NCBI RefSeq assembly: GCF_047200635.1
Contig: NZ_JBJZOI010000004.1
Span: forward strand, 62,001-126,000
Reading direction: 5' to 3'
Origin: Saccharopolyspora_C sp047200635
Lineage (GTDB): Bacteria; Actinomycetota; Actinomycetes; Mycobacteriales; Pseudonocardiaceae
Length of the DNA stretch: 64,000 nt
Shown: positions 7,847-16,177 of the stretch, piece after piece
Numbering within the stretch: position 1 is the first letter of the stretch
Layout: every line of letters begins with the position of its first letter
Translations under genes and position numbers: made by a program
The notes under the pieces: model-generated
What the model saw: only the letters and a program-made list of their open reading frames with translations
What the model was told of the DNA's origin: nothing
The model's database searches: none

Positions 7847-8532
7847 CACGAGCGCGGCCCGCGCAGCACGTAACCCACGCCGTGCACGGTGTGGATCAGC
7901 TTCGGCTCGACCCGGTCCACCTTGCGTCGCAGGTAGCTGATGTAGGTGTCCACGATGCTCGGATCACCGCCGAAGTCGTACTGCCACACCTCGTCGAGGA
8001 TCTGCCGCTTGGAGACCACCTGCCCGGAGTTGCGCACCAGGTAGGTCAGCAGCCGGAACTCCGTGGGGGACAAGCGGATCTGCTCCTCCCCGCGCAGCAC
8101 CTGGTGGCTGTCCGGATCGATCTCCAGATCCGCCACGGTCATCGTCCGGGAGGCCGCCGCGTGTCCCGAGCGGCGCAGCACCGCGTGGATGCGGGCGATC
8201 AGCTCCTCGGGGTCGAAGGGCTTGGTCACGTAGTCGTCCCCGCCCAGCGTCAGGCCCCGCACCTTGTCCCTGGGCGCGTCCCGGGCGGTGAGGAACAGGA
8301 CCGGGACCTGCCCGCCCCGCTCCTGCAACCGGCGCAGCACCTCGAACCCGTCCAGGTCGGGCAGCATCACGTCCAGCAGCACCAGGTCCGGCCGCTCGTG
8401 CACCGCCGCGCGCAGCGCCTCCTCGCCGGTCGCGGCGGCCGTCACCCGGAACCCGGCGAAGCGCAGCGTCGCCGCCAGCAGCTCCCGCACGGTGGGTTCG
8501 TCGTCGACCACCAGCAGGCTCCTCGATCCCAT
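7846..8532 (-). CDS. OmpR/PhoB-family response regulator
   Basis: 228 aa. Receiver domain with the acidic pair at residues 10-11, phospho-acceptor Asp54 in LVLLDVMLPDLDGF, Thr in FLTARD and Lys in YVTKPFDP. A winged-helix DNA-binding domain follows (LSPTEFRLLTYLVRNSGQVV, IVDTYISYLRRKVD, IHTVHGVGYVLR). This is the full canonical layout. ATG 8532 is preceded by GAGGAGCGGG. It is first in the operon and coupled to the sensor kinase. The layout resembles TrcR/PrrA-type actinobacterial pairs, but I cannot name the orthologue. Confidence 0.94.
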   Translation of the reverse strand: MGSRSLLVVDDEPTVRELLAATLRFAGFRVTAAATGEEALRAAVHERPDLVLLDVMLPDLDGFEVLRRLQERGGQVPVLFLTARDAPRDKVRGLTLGGDDYVTKPFDPEELIARIHAVLRRSGHAAASRTMTVADLEIDPDSHQVLRGEEQIRLSPTEFRLLTYLVRNSGQVVSKRQILDEVWQYDFGGDPSIVDTYISYLRRKVDRVEPKLIHTVHGVGYVLRGPRS

Positions 8533-8572
8533 CCCGCTCCTCGCCCCTCGATCCGATCTTCCGCGGCCCAGG

Positions 8573-10678
8573 TTAGGCGCGGCGCGGGTCCGGAGGCCGG
8601 GCCGAGGGGGCGCCGCCCGGCGCGGTCGCCACCGGCGGCGCCGGGGCGGCGGCCGCACCGCCCCGGTCGTCTCCGGCGCGCACGAGGCTCGCCGCCGCCA
8701 GCAGGAGCGCGAGCACCAGCACCAGCAGCAGCGCGGACACCAGGATCCGTCGCCGCCGGGTCAGGGCGCTCCGGTGCGCGCGGGCCCGCCGCAGGAATTC
8801 CCGCTCGGCGTCGCCGAGCTCCCGCTCCCGCGCCGGGAGCCAGCACCGCGCGGCGGCCAGCGCGCCGCCGGTCGGCAGCAGGTCCGGAGGGCGCCCCGCC
8901 CGCTCCCAGCGATCGAGAGCGCGGCGGAGGGAATCCCGCCAGTCCCGGAAGGACCGGTCCTGGTGGATCCGGTCGGCCAGCCGGCCCCACCCGCTGATCA
9001 GCACCTCGTGCGCGAGCTCCACGCCGTCCGGGGGTTCGCCGCCGCGCAGCACCAGCAGCCGCGTCGCGGCGAGCCGCCGCGCGATCGCCCACTCCCGCTC
9101 GCCGAGCTCCTCGCGGCGGGCGATCCGCCGGGTCGCGGCCGCACCGCGAGGAGCCCGCACCAGGCGCGCCAGCAGCCGCTCCGCCGCGGCCTCGTCCGCC
9201 TCGGGGACGTGGTCGTGCCAGGCGCTGCCCGCGTAGCGGCCCAGCGCGCCCGCCACCCCGCCCAGCTCCTCGTACCGGCGGTGGGTGAGCACCCCGCGTT
9301 CCTGGTGCTCCCACAGCAGGTCGAGGGCGACGCCGAGCAGGGGGAGCGCGCCGGGATCGGCCCCGGCGTCGGTGCGGATGCGCTCGGCCAGGTCCGGCTC
9401 GTAGTCCACGCCGGGGCTGTCGGCGACCGGTCTGCTGATGACTTCCCGGAGCCGTTCGGGGCGCACCGGTTCGAGCTCCCGGACCCGGGCGCTCGCGACC
9501 GGCCGGAGCCGGGGATGCGCCAGCACCAGCGTCACGAGGTCGGACCGCAGCGTGCACAGCACCCGCACCTCGTCCGGAGCGCGCGCGTCGAACAGCACCC
9601 GCACCAGCTCGTCGATCTCGTCGGGCGAGCGGGTCAGCAGTTCCTCGAACTGGTCCACCACGATCAGCAACCGCTCGCGGCGCTGGACCTCCAGGACCCG
9701 CGCGGCGACGCCGCTCAGGCCCTGCCCGGCCAGCACTCCGGCCAGCGCGGTGGTCTCGGCCGGGCGCCCGGTCTCGCCGAGCCCGGGTTCCAGCACCGGG
9801 AGCAGCGCCGAGGCCAGCGCGCGCAGCGGAGTCGCGGCTCCCCCCGGCCGCATCGCCACCGGGCAGCCGCCGTCCTCCCGGACCAGCGGCGCCACCCCGG
9901 CCAGCGCCAGCGAGGACTTCCCGCAACCCGGCGGTCCGACCAGGGCCGTCCAGCGGTGCGCGGCGACGGCCCGCGCCACCTCGGCGCTCTCGTCCCGCCT
10001 GCCGTGGAACAGCGCCGCGTCCGACTCGCGGAACGGCCGCAGGCCCCGGAACGGCGAGGGCGGCAGCGCGAACTCCGCCAGCTCCGGCCACACCGCCAGC
10101 AGCCCGGAGGTGGGGAGCAGGTAGCTGACCGGGGAGTCGCCCGCCTCCGCCATCGCCATCATCCCGACGACCCCGGAGAGCTCGTCGTCCCACACCGGCC
10201 CGCCGCTGAACCCCGGCGCGACCGCGAAGCTCCGGCCGGTCAGGTCCGCCCGCACCCAGCCGTCGCCCCGCCGGTGCCGCAGCACCACGTGGTGCCAGGC
10301 CCCGCCGGGACTCCGCTCCGGCAGCCCGAAGATCCGCGCGGGGTGCTCCCGCAGCTCGTCGGCGTCGATCAGCCGCACCGGCCGGGCACCCGGCAGCTCG
10401 CCCTCGATCCGCAGCACCGCGACGTCCCCAGCGGCGACCTGCGCCGGGACCCACAGCTCGACCCGGGCCGCGACCCGCGCGTCCGGCCGCAGCAGCGGCA
10501 GATCGACCTCCACGGCGCGGCCGAGCGGCACGACCCCGCCGCCGGGCACGACGTGCGCGCAGGTCAGCGCCAGCCCGTCGGCCACCAGGAACCCCAGCCC
10601 CACCGCCCTGCCCGCCGCGTCGAACACCCGCAGCACCGCCGCGTCCAGCACTCCCGTCCCACGACCAGAACCCGTCAC
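8573..10678 (-). CDS. Trypsin-like protease fused to nSTAND1 ATPase with C-terminal membrane anchor
   Basis: 701 aa. Residues 10-200 form a trypsin-like protease with a complete triad: His42 (LTCAHVV), Asp85 (GDVAVLR) and Ser158 (APGFSGGPVW). PSPFRGLRPFRESDAALFHG (208-227) is the entry signature of nSTAND1 ATPases, followed by Walker A GPPGCGKSS (248-256) and Walker B LLIVVDQFEELL (337-348). A single TM segment lies near 645-668, then a short Ala/Pro tail. Relatives usually continue into WD40 or other sensor repeats; here they are missing, so the protein ends just after the membrane anchor. Such protease-STAND proteins are suspected signalling or conflict (defence) switches. GTG 10678 is chosen for its GGGAG site; ATG 10708 is the alternative. 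Confidence 0.85.
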   Translation of the reverse strand: MTGSGRGTGVLDAAVLRVFDAAGRAVGLGFLVADGLALTCAHVVPGGGVVPLGRAVEVDLPLLRPDARVAARVELWVPAQVAAGDVAVLRIEGELPGARPVRLIDADELREHPARIFGLPERSPGGAWHHVVLRHRRGDGWVRADLTGRSFAVAPGFSGGPVWDDELSGVVGMMAMAEAGDSPVSYLLPTSGLLAVWPELAEFALPPSPFRGLRPFRESDAALFHGRRDESAEVARAVAAHRWTALVGPPGCGKSSLALAGVAPLVREDGGCPVAMRPGGAATPLRALASALLPVLEPGLGETGRPAETTALAGVLAGQGLSGVAARVLEVQRRERLLIVVDQFEELLTRSPDEIDELVRVLFDARAPDEVRVLCTLRSDLVTLVLAHPRLRPVASARVRELEPVRPERLREVISRPVADSPGVDYEPDLAERIRTDAGADPGALPLLGVALDLLWEHQERGVLTHRRYEELGGVAGALGRYAGSAWHDHVPEADEAAAERLLARLVRAPRGAAATRRIARREELGEREWAIARRLAATRLLVLRGGEPPDGVELAHEVLISGWGRLADRIHQDRSFRDWRDSLRRALDRWERAGRPPDLLPTGGALAAARCWLPARERELGDAEREFLRRARAHRSALTRRRRILVSALLLVLVLALLLAAASLVRAGDDRGGAAAAPAPPVATAPGGAPSARPPDPRRA

Positions 10679-10900
10679 GTCCGACTCCCGCGTCGAGCGA
10701 TCACGCATCCGGTGACCGGCGGACGTCCCGCCGGCACCGATCACCGTCCCACGGGCGCGGCGGGGAATTCGCCCCCGTCGCCCGAACGCAGCAGCCCGGC
10801 GCCTGGCACTTCCCGCCCGGCCGAGGAGCCGCGGCACCACGCCGGAGTTTGCGCCTCCTGCCGCCCGGCGTCCGGGAATCCGGCCGCTGCCAGAGACAAC

Positions 10901-10933
10901 GGTGCCCCGGGCGCGGAGCGCACCCGGGGCACC
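10901..10933 (-). terminator. Hairpin terminator after the beta-helix gene
   Basis: Perfect 11-bp stem GGTGCCCCGGG / CCCGGGGCACC around an 11-nt loop, starting 20 nt beyond the stop codon. The minus-strand sequence after the stem, GTTGTCTCTG, is modestly T-rich. Confidence 0.8.
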
Positions 10934-10952
10934 GGTGACGGAGGCCGGCGGA

Positions 10953-12752
10953 TCAGCCGCCGTACTCGGGAACGTAGCTGATCTGGTTGTCGGCGTTCGC
11001 CGTGTCGCCCTGATCGTTGATGACCTTGTCGATGGTGCCCGTGCCACCCAGCGAGACGGACACGAGGTCGTGCATCTTGACGCCCGGGTTCACCGGCACC
11101 TCGAACGAACGCGGTGCGGTCACCGCGGGGTTCGTGTCGAAGAAGCAGTAGCTGCCCAGGCCCCACGCCTCGTGGTCGGTGACGTCGTCGGCGACCTTGT
11201 AGGCCGCCCAGCCGCCGTCGCCGCCCCACGCCGCCTGGTCCGGCGGGTCGTAGGGGAACTCGTTCTGGAAGAAGTAGGTGCGGCCGCCGTTGCCGTTCCA
11301 CACCACGTTGTGCTGCTGGTAGTGCTCGACGAACAGGCCGTGCGCGGTGACGTCGTCGCCGTCCACGACGAGCCCGGTCTCGGCGGTGTTGACGTCCCAG
11401 CCGACGCCGTCGCCGTGGTCGGCGCGCCAGAGCCAGGAGTGGTCCAGCAGGACGTCGTCGCTGTTGACGTCCAGGGTCGTCGTCGCCTTGCCCGCGCCGG
11501 GGCCGCCGATGCGGAAGAAGACGTCCGAGAGCTGCGTCGGGTTCTCGGCGTGGCTCGCGTCCGCGTCCTCGTCGCCGAGGGTCATGAGCGCGGGCGAGTT
11601 CTGCTCACCGGCGTCGATGAACAGACCGGCCACCTTCACGCCGTCCACGTCGGCCACCGACACGGCGGGCTTGCCGGTGTCGGGGACCAGGGAGGCCATG
11701 CCGATGCCGAGCACCACGGTGTTCGGGTCGTCCACCCGGATCGTGTCGTCCAGGTGGTAGACGCCGGGGGTGAACAGCAGGTGCTTGCCCTCGGCCAGCG
11801 CCGCGTTGATCGTCGCCGCGTCGTCGCCCTCCTTGGCGACGTAGAAGTCGGCCAGGGAGATCTGCTCGCCCTCGGGGGTGCCGTCCGCCCAGCTCACCCC
11901 TCGGGTGTTCTCCCGCAGCGCGGGGACGAACACGTTGTAGGCGCCGTCCTCGCCGATGTTCAGGAACGGCTTCTCGCGCAGCTTCGGGGTCTCCGGGACG
12001 TTGGTGTGCGAGGGGTCCGGGAAGTGCTGCTCGGGAGCGCCGACCGTGCCGGTGAACATCATGTTCCACACCGAACCCGACCAGCCGCCGCCCAGTTCGC
12101 TGTTGCGGGTGAGGAACTGCTGCTGCGAACCGGACTCGACCAGACCGTCGATCTTGGAGTCCGCGATGTAACCGCCGCTGGCCCAACCGTCGGCGCCGTT
12201 CCACAGCTGCATCTGCCCGCGCATGTGCATCCGGCGGTACGGAGCGGCCTGGGCGACCGCCCACCGCTCGATCTCGCCCGAAGGGGGCGTGACCGCGAGG
12301 TTCTCGGCGGAGCGCCAGAAGTTCTGCGTCGCGTTGCCCTCGCCCAGCCAGTCCGCCTCGACCCGCACGTGGCCGTTGATGTTCACGTCGTCGGGCGACA
12401 TGCCCAGACCGGCGACCTGCGTGTTGAAGCCGAGGTTGACGTCCGCGGAGTACTCGCCGGGCTGGAACAGCACGGCGTCGCGCTCCGGTCCGAACTGGTT
12501 GGTGTGCTGGCGTTCGGCGATCTCGTCGAGCTTACCCTGCAACTCGTCCGCGGGAGTGGACGGGGTGGCGATGTAGGTGTTGGGGCCGAAGTCCGGGTTC
12601 TTCGGGTCGGTGTCGCGCACCGCCTGCGCGGGAGCCTGCGGCTCCGCCCCCGCGGCGGTGACGGTGACGAGCCCTGCGGCCACGGCCGACGCCGTCGCCA
12701 GCGCCATCACCGCCTGCCGGGTGCGGGCCTCGGTGCTGCCGAAGATGTTCAT
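10953..12752 (-). CDS. Secreted right-handed beta-helix (pectate-lyase-fold, GH55-like) protein
   Basis: 599 aa. Signal peptide with a hydrophobic core near residues 14-34 and cleavage after AGA near 36. The mature protein is full of short beta-strand turns typical of the pectin-lyase superfamily: VAGLGMSPDDVNINGHVRVE, LRREKP-like turns, YHLDDTIRVDDPNTVVLGIG, VDGVKVAGLFIDAGEQNSP, LVVDGDDVTAHGLFVEHYQQ, then ending SLGGTGTIDKVIND. Homologues in Streptomyces are often labelled 'adenylyl cyclase' or coagulation-factor protein; nothing in the sequence supports cyclase activity. GH55 beta-1,3-glucanases have the same repeated-helix plan, so a polysaccharide-degrading role is plausible. ATG 12752 is chosen because the signal peptide begins there. 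Confidence 0.82.
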   Translation of the reverse strand: MNIFGSTEARTRQAVMALATASAVAAGLVTVTAAGAEPQAPAQAVRDTDPKNPDFGPNTYIATPSTPADELQGKLDEIAERQHTNQFGPERDAVLFQPGEYSADVNLGFNTQVAGLGMSPDDVNINGHVRVEADWLGEGNATQNFWRSAENLAVTPPSGEIERWAVAQAAPYRRMHMRGQMQLWNGADGWASGGYIADSKIDGLVESGSQQQFLTRNSELGGGWSGSVWNMMFTGTVGAPEQHFPDPSHTNVPETPKLREKPFLNIGEDGAYNVFVPALRENTRGVSWADGTPEGEQISLADFYVAKEGDDAATINAALAEGKHLLFTPGVYHLDDTIRVDDPNTVVLGIGMASLVPDTGKPAVSVADVDGVKVAGLFIDAGEQNSPALMTLGDEDADASHAENPTQLSDVFFRIGGPGAGKATTTLDVNSDDVLLDHSWLWRADHGDGVGWDVNTAETGLVVDGDDVTAHGLFVEHYQQHNVVWNGNGGRTYFFQNEFPYDPPDQAAWGGDGGWAAYKVADDVTDHEAWGLGSYCFFDTNPAVTAPRSFEVPVNPGVKMHDLVSVSLGGTGTIDKVINDQGDTANADNQISYVPEYGG

Positions 12753-13426
12753 GCTGCTGCCTGTCTGACGGGGCGGGGGCGGTGGGGCCCCTCGCCGGTG
12801 GATCCTGGGACCGGGGGAGAGATCGGGCGCGCTGGTTCCTCTCGACGTGGTGGGCGCGGGTCCGCGCGGCGGCTGGCCCGGGACGCGCGGAGGCGCGCCG
12901 GGAACGCCGTTCGGCGTCGCGGGAGGGGATGCGGCACGGCGGGCCCTTCCGACGGGGTTCGGCGGTCGTCGCCGCTGCGACGATCCGCGCGGGGACCTGT
13001 CCGGCTCGCCGTTGCTCGCGGAGGCCGGGGAGTCGTGGGGCCCGGCTGCTTCGTGAGAACGCTCCCATGATTCGAGGGCCCGAGCCGGGAAGTCAAGACC
13101 GCCACGACGGCGGGGAATTCCCGGACGGTGAATGGGAACGGAGCTTCGCGCCGAGCGCCGCGTGCGATCTTGACCCGTTCGGCGTCGGTGTTGTTCACTC
13201 GGCGGAGCTCGTCGTCGGAATCGGTTCCGAAGCGGTTCTCCCGGTCGGGAGCGGTGCCGGCGAGGAGCCGCGATGCGCTCGGTCGCGACCCGCCCACCGG
13301 CTCGGGCGGACCGCGACCGGATCGCTCGCGGTGGGAGGTCCCGAACGGCCGGGGCGCGCGTGGGGCGCGCCGCGACCGGATCGGGGCGAGAACTCGCCAC
13401 GCGGAATCCCGCGCGGCGAAGCGGGA
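12753..13426. other. 674-bp intergenic region between fbiC 3' end and the beta-helix gene
   Basis: No convincing gene. Open frames here lack ribosome sites and coding character. The only clear signals are the promoter and operator at 13054-13096. If that promoter is used, the mRNA has an untranslated leader of about 300 nt. Confidence 0.6.
13054..13096 (-). promoter_or_regulatory. Promoter with CebR/CelR-like LacI-family operator
   Basis: On the minus strand, TTGACT (13096-13091) and AATCAT (13072-13067) are 18 nt apart, a sigma-70-type promoter. The next 14 bases, TGGGAGCGTTCTCA (13067-13054), match the cello-oligosaccharide operator TGGGAGCGCTCCCA at 12 of 14 positions and would cover the transcription start. 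This suggests that a LacI-family sugar repressor controls the secreted beta-helix enzyme. Confidence 0.6.
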
Positions 13427-16033
13427 TCAGCTCACCACGGGCAGCGCTCGGCGCACGGCCGGCGTGACGCCGTCGCTGGCGTGCGCGGCCGCGATCCGCT
13501 CCGCGTCCGGCGTGCCGTAGAGGCTGGTGCGCTGGCGCAGCGGGCGGCCGGTCGGGTCCACCAGCTCCCGCAGCTCGCTGATCGTCTTGAACGAACCGTT
13601 GTCGGCCCCCGCCATCCGGCTGATCGTCTCCTCCATCAGCGTGCCGCCGAGGTCGTTGACCCCGCCGGCCAGCACTTCGCGGCAGCCCTCGACGCCGAGC
13701 TTCACCCAGGAGCACTGGATGTTGTCGATCAGCCCGTGCAGCAGGATCCGCGCGACCGCGTGCACCGCCCGGTTCTCCCGGGGCGTCGTTCCCGCGCGGG
13801 CGAGGCCCGCCAGGTAGATCGGCGAGTTCTGGTGGATGAACGGCAGCAGCACGAACTCGGTGAACCCGCGCCGCCCGGTCCGCTCCAGGGCCCGCCGCTG
13901 CAGGTCGGCGATGAGCTTGATGTGCCCGACCCAGTGCGCCGGGGTGTCCACGTGCCCGTACATCATCGTGGAGGTGGTCGGGATTCCCAGCTCGTGCGCG
14001 GTGCCGATCACCTCGGTCCAGGACGAGGTCGGCAGCTTCCCCTTGGTGAGCACCCAGCGCACGTCGTCGTCGAGGATCTCCGCGGCGGTGCCGGGCAACG
14101 AGTCCACACCGGACTCGCGCGCGCGGGTCAACCAGTCCCGGATGGACAGATCGGTCCGCGAGGCGCCGTTGACGACCTCCATCGGGCTGTAGGAGTGCAG
14201 GTGGATGTCCGGGCGCCGGCGCTTGACCTCGGCGGCGAGGTCGAAGTAGGCGGTGCCCGGCATGTCCGGGTGGATGCCGCCCTGCATGCAGATCTCGGTG
14301 GCCCCCGCCTCCCACGCCTGGTCCACCCGGTCGCCGACCTGCTCCAGCGACAGCGTGTAGGCGTCGGCATCGGTCCGGCGCTGCGCGAACGCGCAGAACC
14401 GGCAGCCGGTGTAGCAGACGTTGGTGAAGTTGATGTTCCGCGTGACGATGAAGGTGACCTCGTCGCCGACCGCGTCCCGGCGCAGCCCGTCGGCCAGCTC
14501 GGTGACCGCGTCCAGGTCGGCGCCCTCGGCGTGCAGCAGCGCGAGCGCGTCCTCGTCGGACAACCCCGCCGGGTCCCGCTCGGCGCGGCGCAGCGCCGCC
14601 CGCACGTCGGCGTCGGCGCGCTCGGGGGCGGTCGGCACCCGCTCGGCCAGCTCGTCCCAGTCGCCGTAGACCGAGTCGAAGTCGCCGCGCCGGTCCCCGG
14701 TGCGGCCGGTGGTGTCCACCTCCACGTGCAGGTCGGTGCGCCCGCCCGCGGCCTGCTGCCAGCCGCCGTCGGGCTCCTGCCAGCCGATGCCGCTCGGCGT
14801 CACGCCCTCGCGCGCCAGGCCGGTCTCGGGCTCGGCGAGCGCCGCGACGTGCGCGTGCAGCCTCGGATCGAGCCACGGCTCCCCGGCCCGCACGTACTCC
14901 GGGTAGATCGTGAGCCGCTCGCGCAGCCGGAACCCGGCGTCGGCGGTGAGCCGCTCCAGCTCCTCGATCTGCGGCCAGGCCCGCTCCGGGTTCACGTGAT
15001 CCGGGGTCAGCGGCGACACCCCGCCCCAGTCGTCGATGCCTGCGCGGATCATCAGGGCGTACTCGTCACCGATGAGGTTCGGCGGCGCCTGCACCCGCAT
15101 CTTCGGCCCCAGCACCAGCCGGGTGACCGCGATGGTGGCGGCGAGCTCCTGCAGGTCCGCGTCCGGGGTGGCGCGCATCTTGGTGTCCGGTTTGGCGCGG
15201 AAGTTCTGCACGATCACCTCCTGGATCCCGCCGTAGGCGCGGGCCGCCCGGCGGATCGCGAAGATCGCGTCGGCGCGCTCGCCGTGGTCCTCGCCGATGC
15301 CGATGAGGATGCCGGTGGTGAACGGGACCGCGCTGCGGCCCGCGTCGTCGAGCACCCGGAGCCGCACCTGCGGGTCCTTGTCGGGGGAGCCGTAGTGCGG
15401 GCCGCCCTTCTCGGTGAACAGCCTGCTCGCCGTGGTCTCCAGCATCATGCCCATCGAGGGCGCCACCGGCTTCAGCCGCTGCAGCTCCTGCCAGCTCATC
15501 ACCCCGGGGTTCAGGTGCGGCAGCAGCCCGGTCTCCTCCAGCACCCGGATCGCCATCGCCCGGACGTAGGACAGGGTGTCGTCGTAGCCGTGCGCGTCGA
15601 GCCACTCGCGGGCCGCCGTCCAGCGGTCTTCCGGGCGGTCCCCGAGGGTGAACAGCGCCTCCTTGCACCCCATCGCGGCACCTTCGCGGGCGATGTCGAG
15701 CACTTCGTCCGGGGAGAGGTAGGGCGAGTCGACGCGACCGGGCACGGTCACGAAGGTGCAGTAACCGCAGCGGTCCCGGCAGAGCCTGGTCAGCGGGATG
15801 AACACCTTGCGGCTGTAGGTGATGACCCCGTCCCGGCCCACCCCGCTCAGGCCCGCGTCGCGGGTGCGGGCCGCGTACCCGGCGAGCCGCTCCAGGTCGG
15901 CGTCCCTGGCCTGCAGCAGCACGGTGACCTCGTCGCGGTCCAGCGCCTTGCCGTCGCGCGCGCGGGCGAGGGCGCGGCGCATCGCGGAGGCCGTCGGAGC
16001 GGTCGCGGTGGTGGGAACCTCATCGGAAGCCAT
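13427..16033 (-). CDS. fbiC: FO synthase, CofG/CofH fusion (F420 biosynthesis)
   Basis: 868 aa, the length of actinobacterial FbiC. Two radical-SAM modules are present: the N-terminal CofG half with CRDRCGYC (CxxxCxxC cluster motif) near residue 85, and the CofH half with CYTGCRFC near 546. Together they join a tyrosine-derived fragment to a ribityl-pyrimidine to make 7,8-didemethyl-8-hydroxy-5-deazariboflavin, the chromophore of coenzyme F420. Fused CofG-CofH is typical of actinobacteria. An F420 consumer, fgd, lies at 46.3 kb. It is monocistronic here. TAGCGT 6 nt before the ATG suggests a leaderless mRNA. Confidence 0.97.
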   Translation of the reverse strand: MASDEVPTTATAPTASAMRRALARARDGKALDRDEVTVLLQARDADLERLAGYAARTRDAGLSGVGRDGVITYSRKVFIPLTRLCRDRCGYCTFVTVPGRVDSPYLSPDEVLDIAREGAAMGCKEALFTLGDRPEDRWTAAREWLDAHGYDDTLSYVRAMAIRVLEETGLLPHLNPGVMSWQELQRLKPVAPSMGMMLETTASRLFTEKGGPHYGSPDKDPQVRLRVLDDAGRSAVPFTTGILIGIGEDHGERADAIFAIRRAARAYGGIQEVIVQNFRAKPDTKMRATPDADLQELAATIAVTRLVLGPKMRVQAPPNLIGDEYALMIRAGIDDWGGVSPLTPDHVNPERAWPQIEELERLTADAGFRLRERLTIYPEYVRAGEPWLDPRLHAHVAALAEPETGLAREGVTPSGIGWQEPDGGWQQAAGGRTDLHVEVDTTGRTGDRRGDFDSVYGDWDELAERVPTAPERADADVRAALRRAERDPAGLSDEDALALLHAEGADLDAVTELADGLRRDAVGDEVTFIVTRNINFTNVCYTGCRFCAFAQRRTDADAYTLSLEQVGDRVDQAWEAGATEICMQGGIHPDMPGTAYFDLAAEVKRRRPDIHLHSYSPMEVVNGASRTDLSIRDWLTRARESGVDSLPGTAAEILDDDVRWVLTKGKLPTSSWTEVIGTAHELGIPTTSTMMYGHVDTPAHWVGHIKLIADLQRRALERTGRRGFTEFVLLPFIHQNSPIYLAGLARAGTTPRENRAVHAVARILLHGLIDNIQCSWVKLGVEGCREVLAGGVNDLGGTLMEETISRMAGADNGSFKTISELRELVDPTGRPLRQRTSLYGTPDAERIAAAHASDGVTPAVRRALPVVS

Positions 16034-16039
16034 GCCGGA

Positions 16040-16045
16040 ACGCTA
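16040..16045 (-). promoter_or_regulatory. -10 element for leaderless fbiC transcript
   Basis: TAGCGT on the minus strand, separated from the fbiC ATG by 6 nt. There is no purine-rich ribosome site before the ATG, in agreement with leaderless translation. Confidence 0.45.
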
Positions 16046-16177
16046 AGCGGACGGCGCCACGAGTCGCCACCGCGCGAACGCTGCGGCCCCGCCGCGCGCA
16101 TTCGGTGGTCGGGTTCGCGCTGATCAGAGCGTCACATCCGGTTGCCGGGCCGGCCAGCGGGGTGTAGTACCCAAAGC

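Noticed and set aside
10953..12752. Adenylyl cyclase, the name often given to homologues
   Set aside because: There is no cyclase motif. The repeated strand-turn pattern and signal peptide indicate a secreted beta-helix protein.
10953..14876. One giant gene covering the beta-helix protein and half of fbiC
   Set aside because: The frame is open by GC bias, but the true N-terminus is the signal peptide at 12752, and fbiC occupies another frame with conserved cysteine motifs.
12782..16123. 1113-residue plus-strand frame opposite fbiC
   Set aside because: Antisense shadow of fbiC. The sequence is Val/Arg/Gly-rich with no domain signature.
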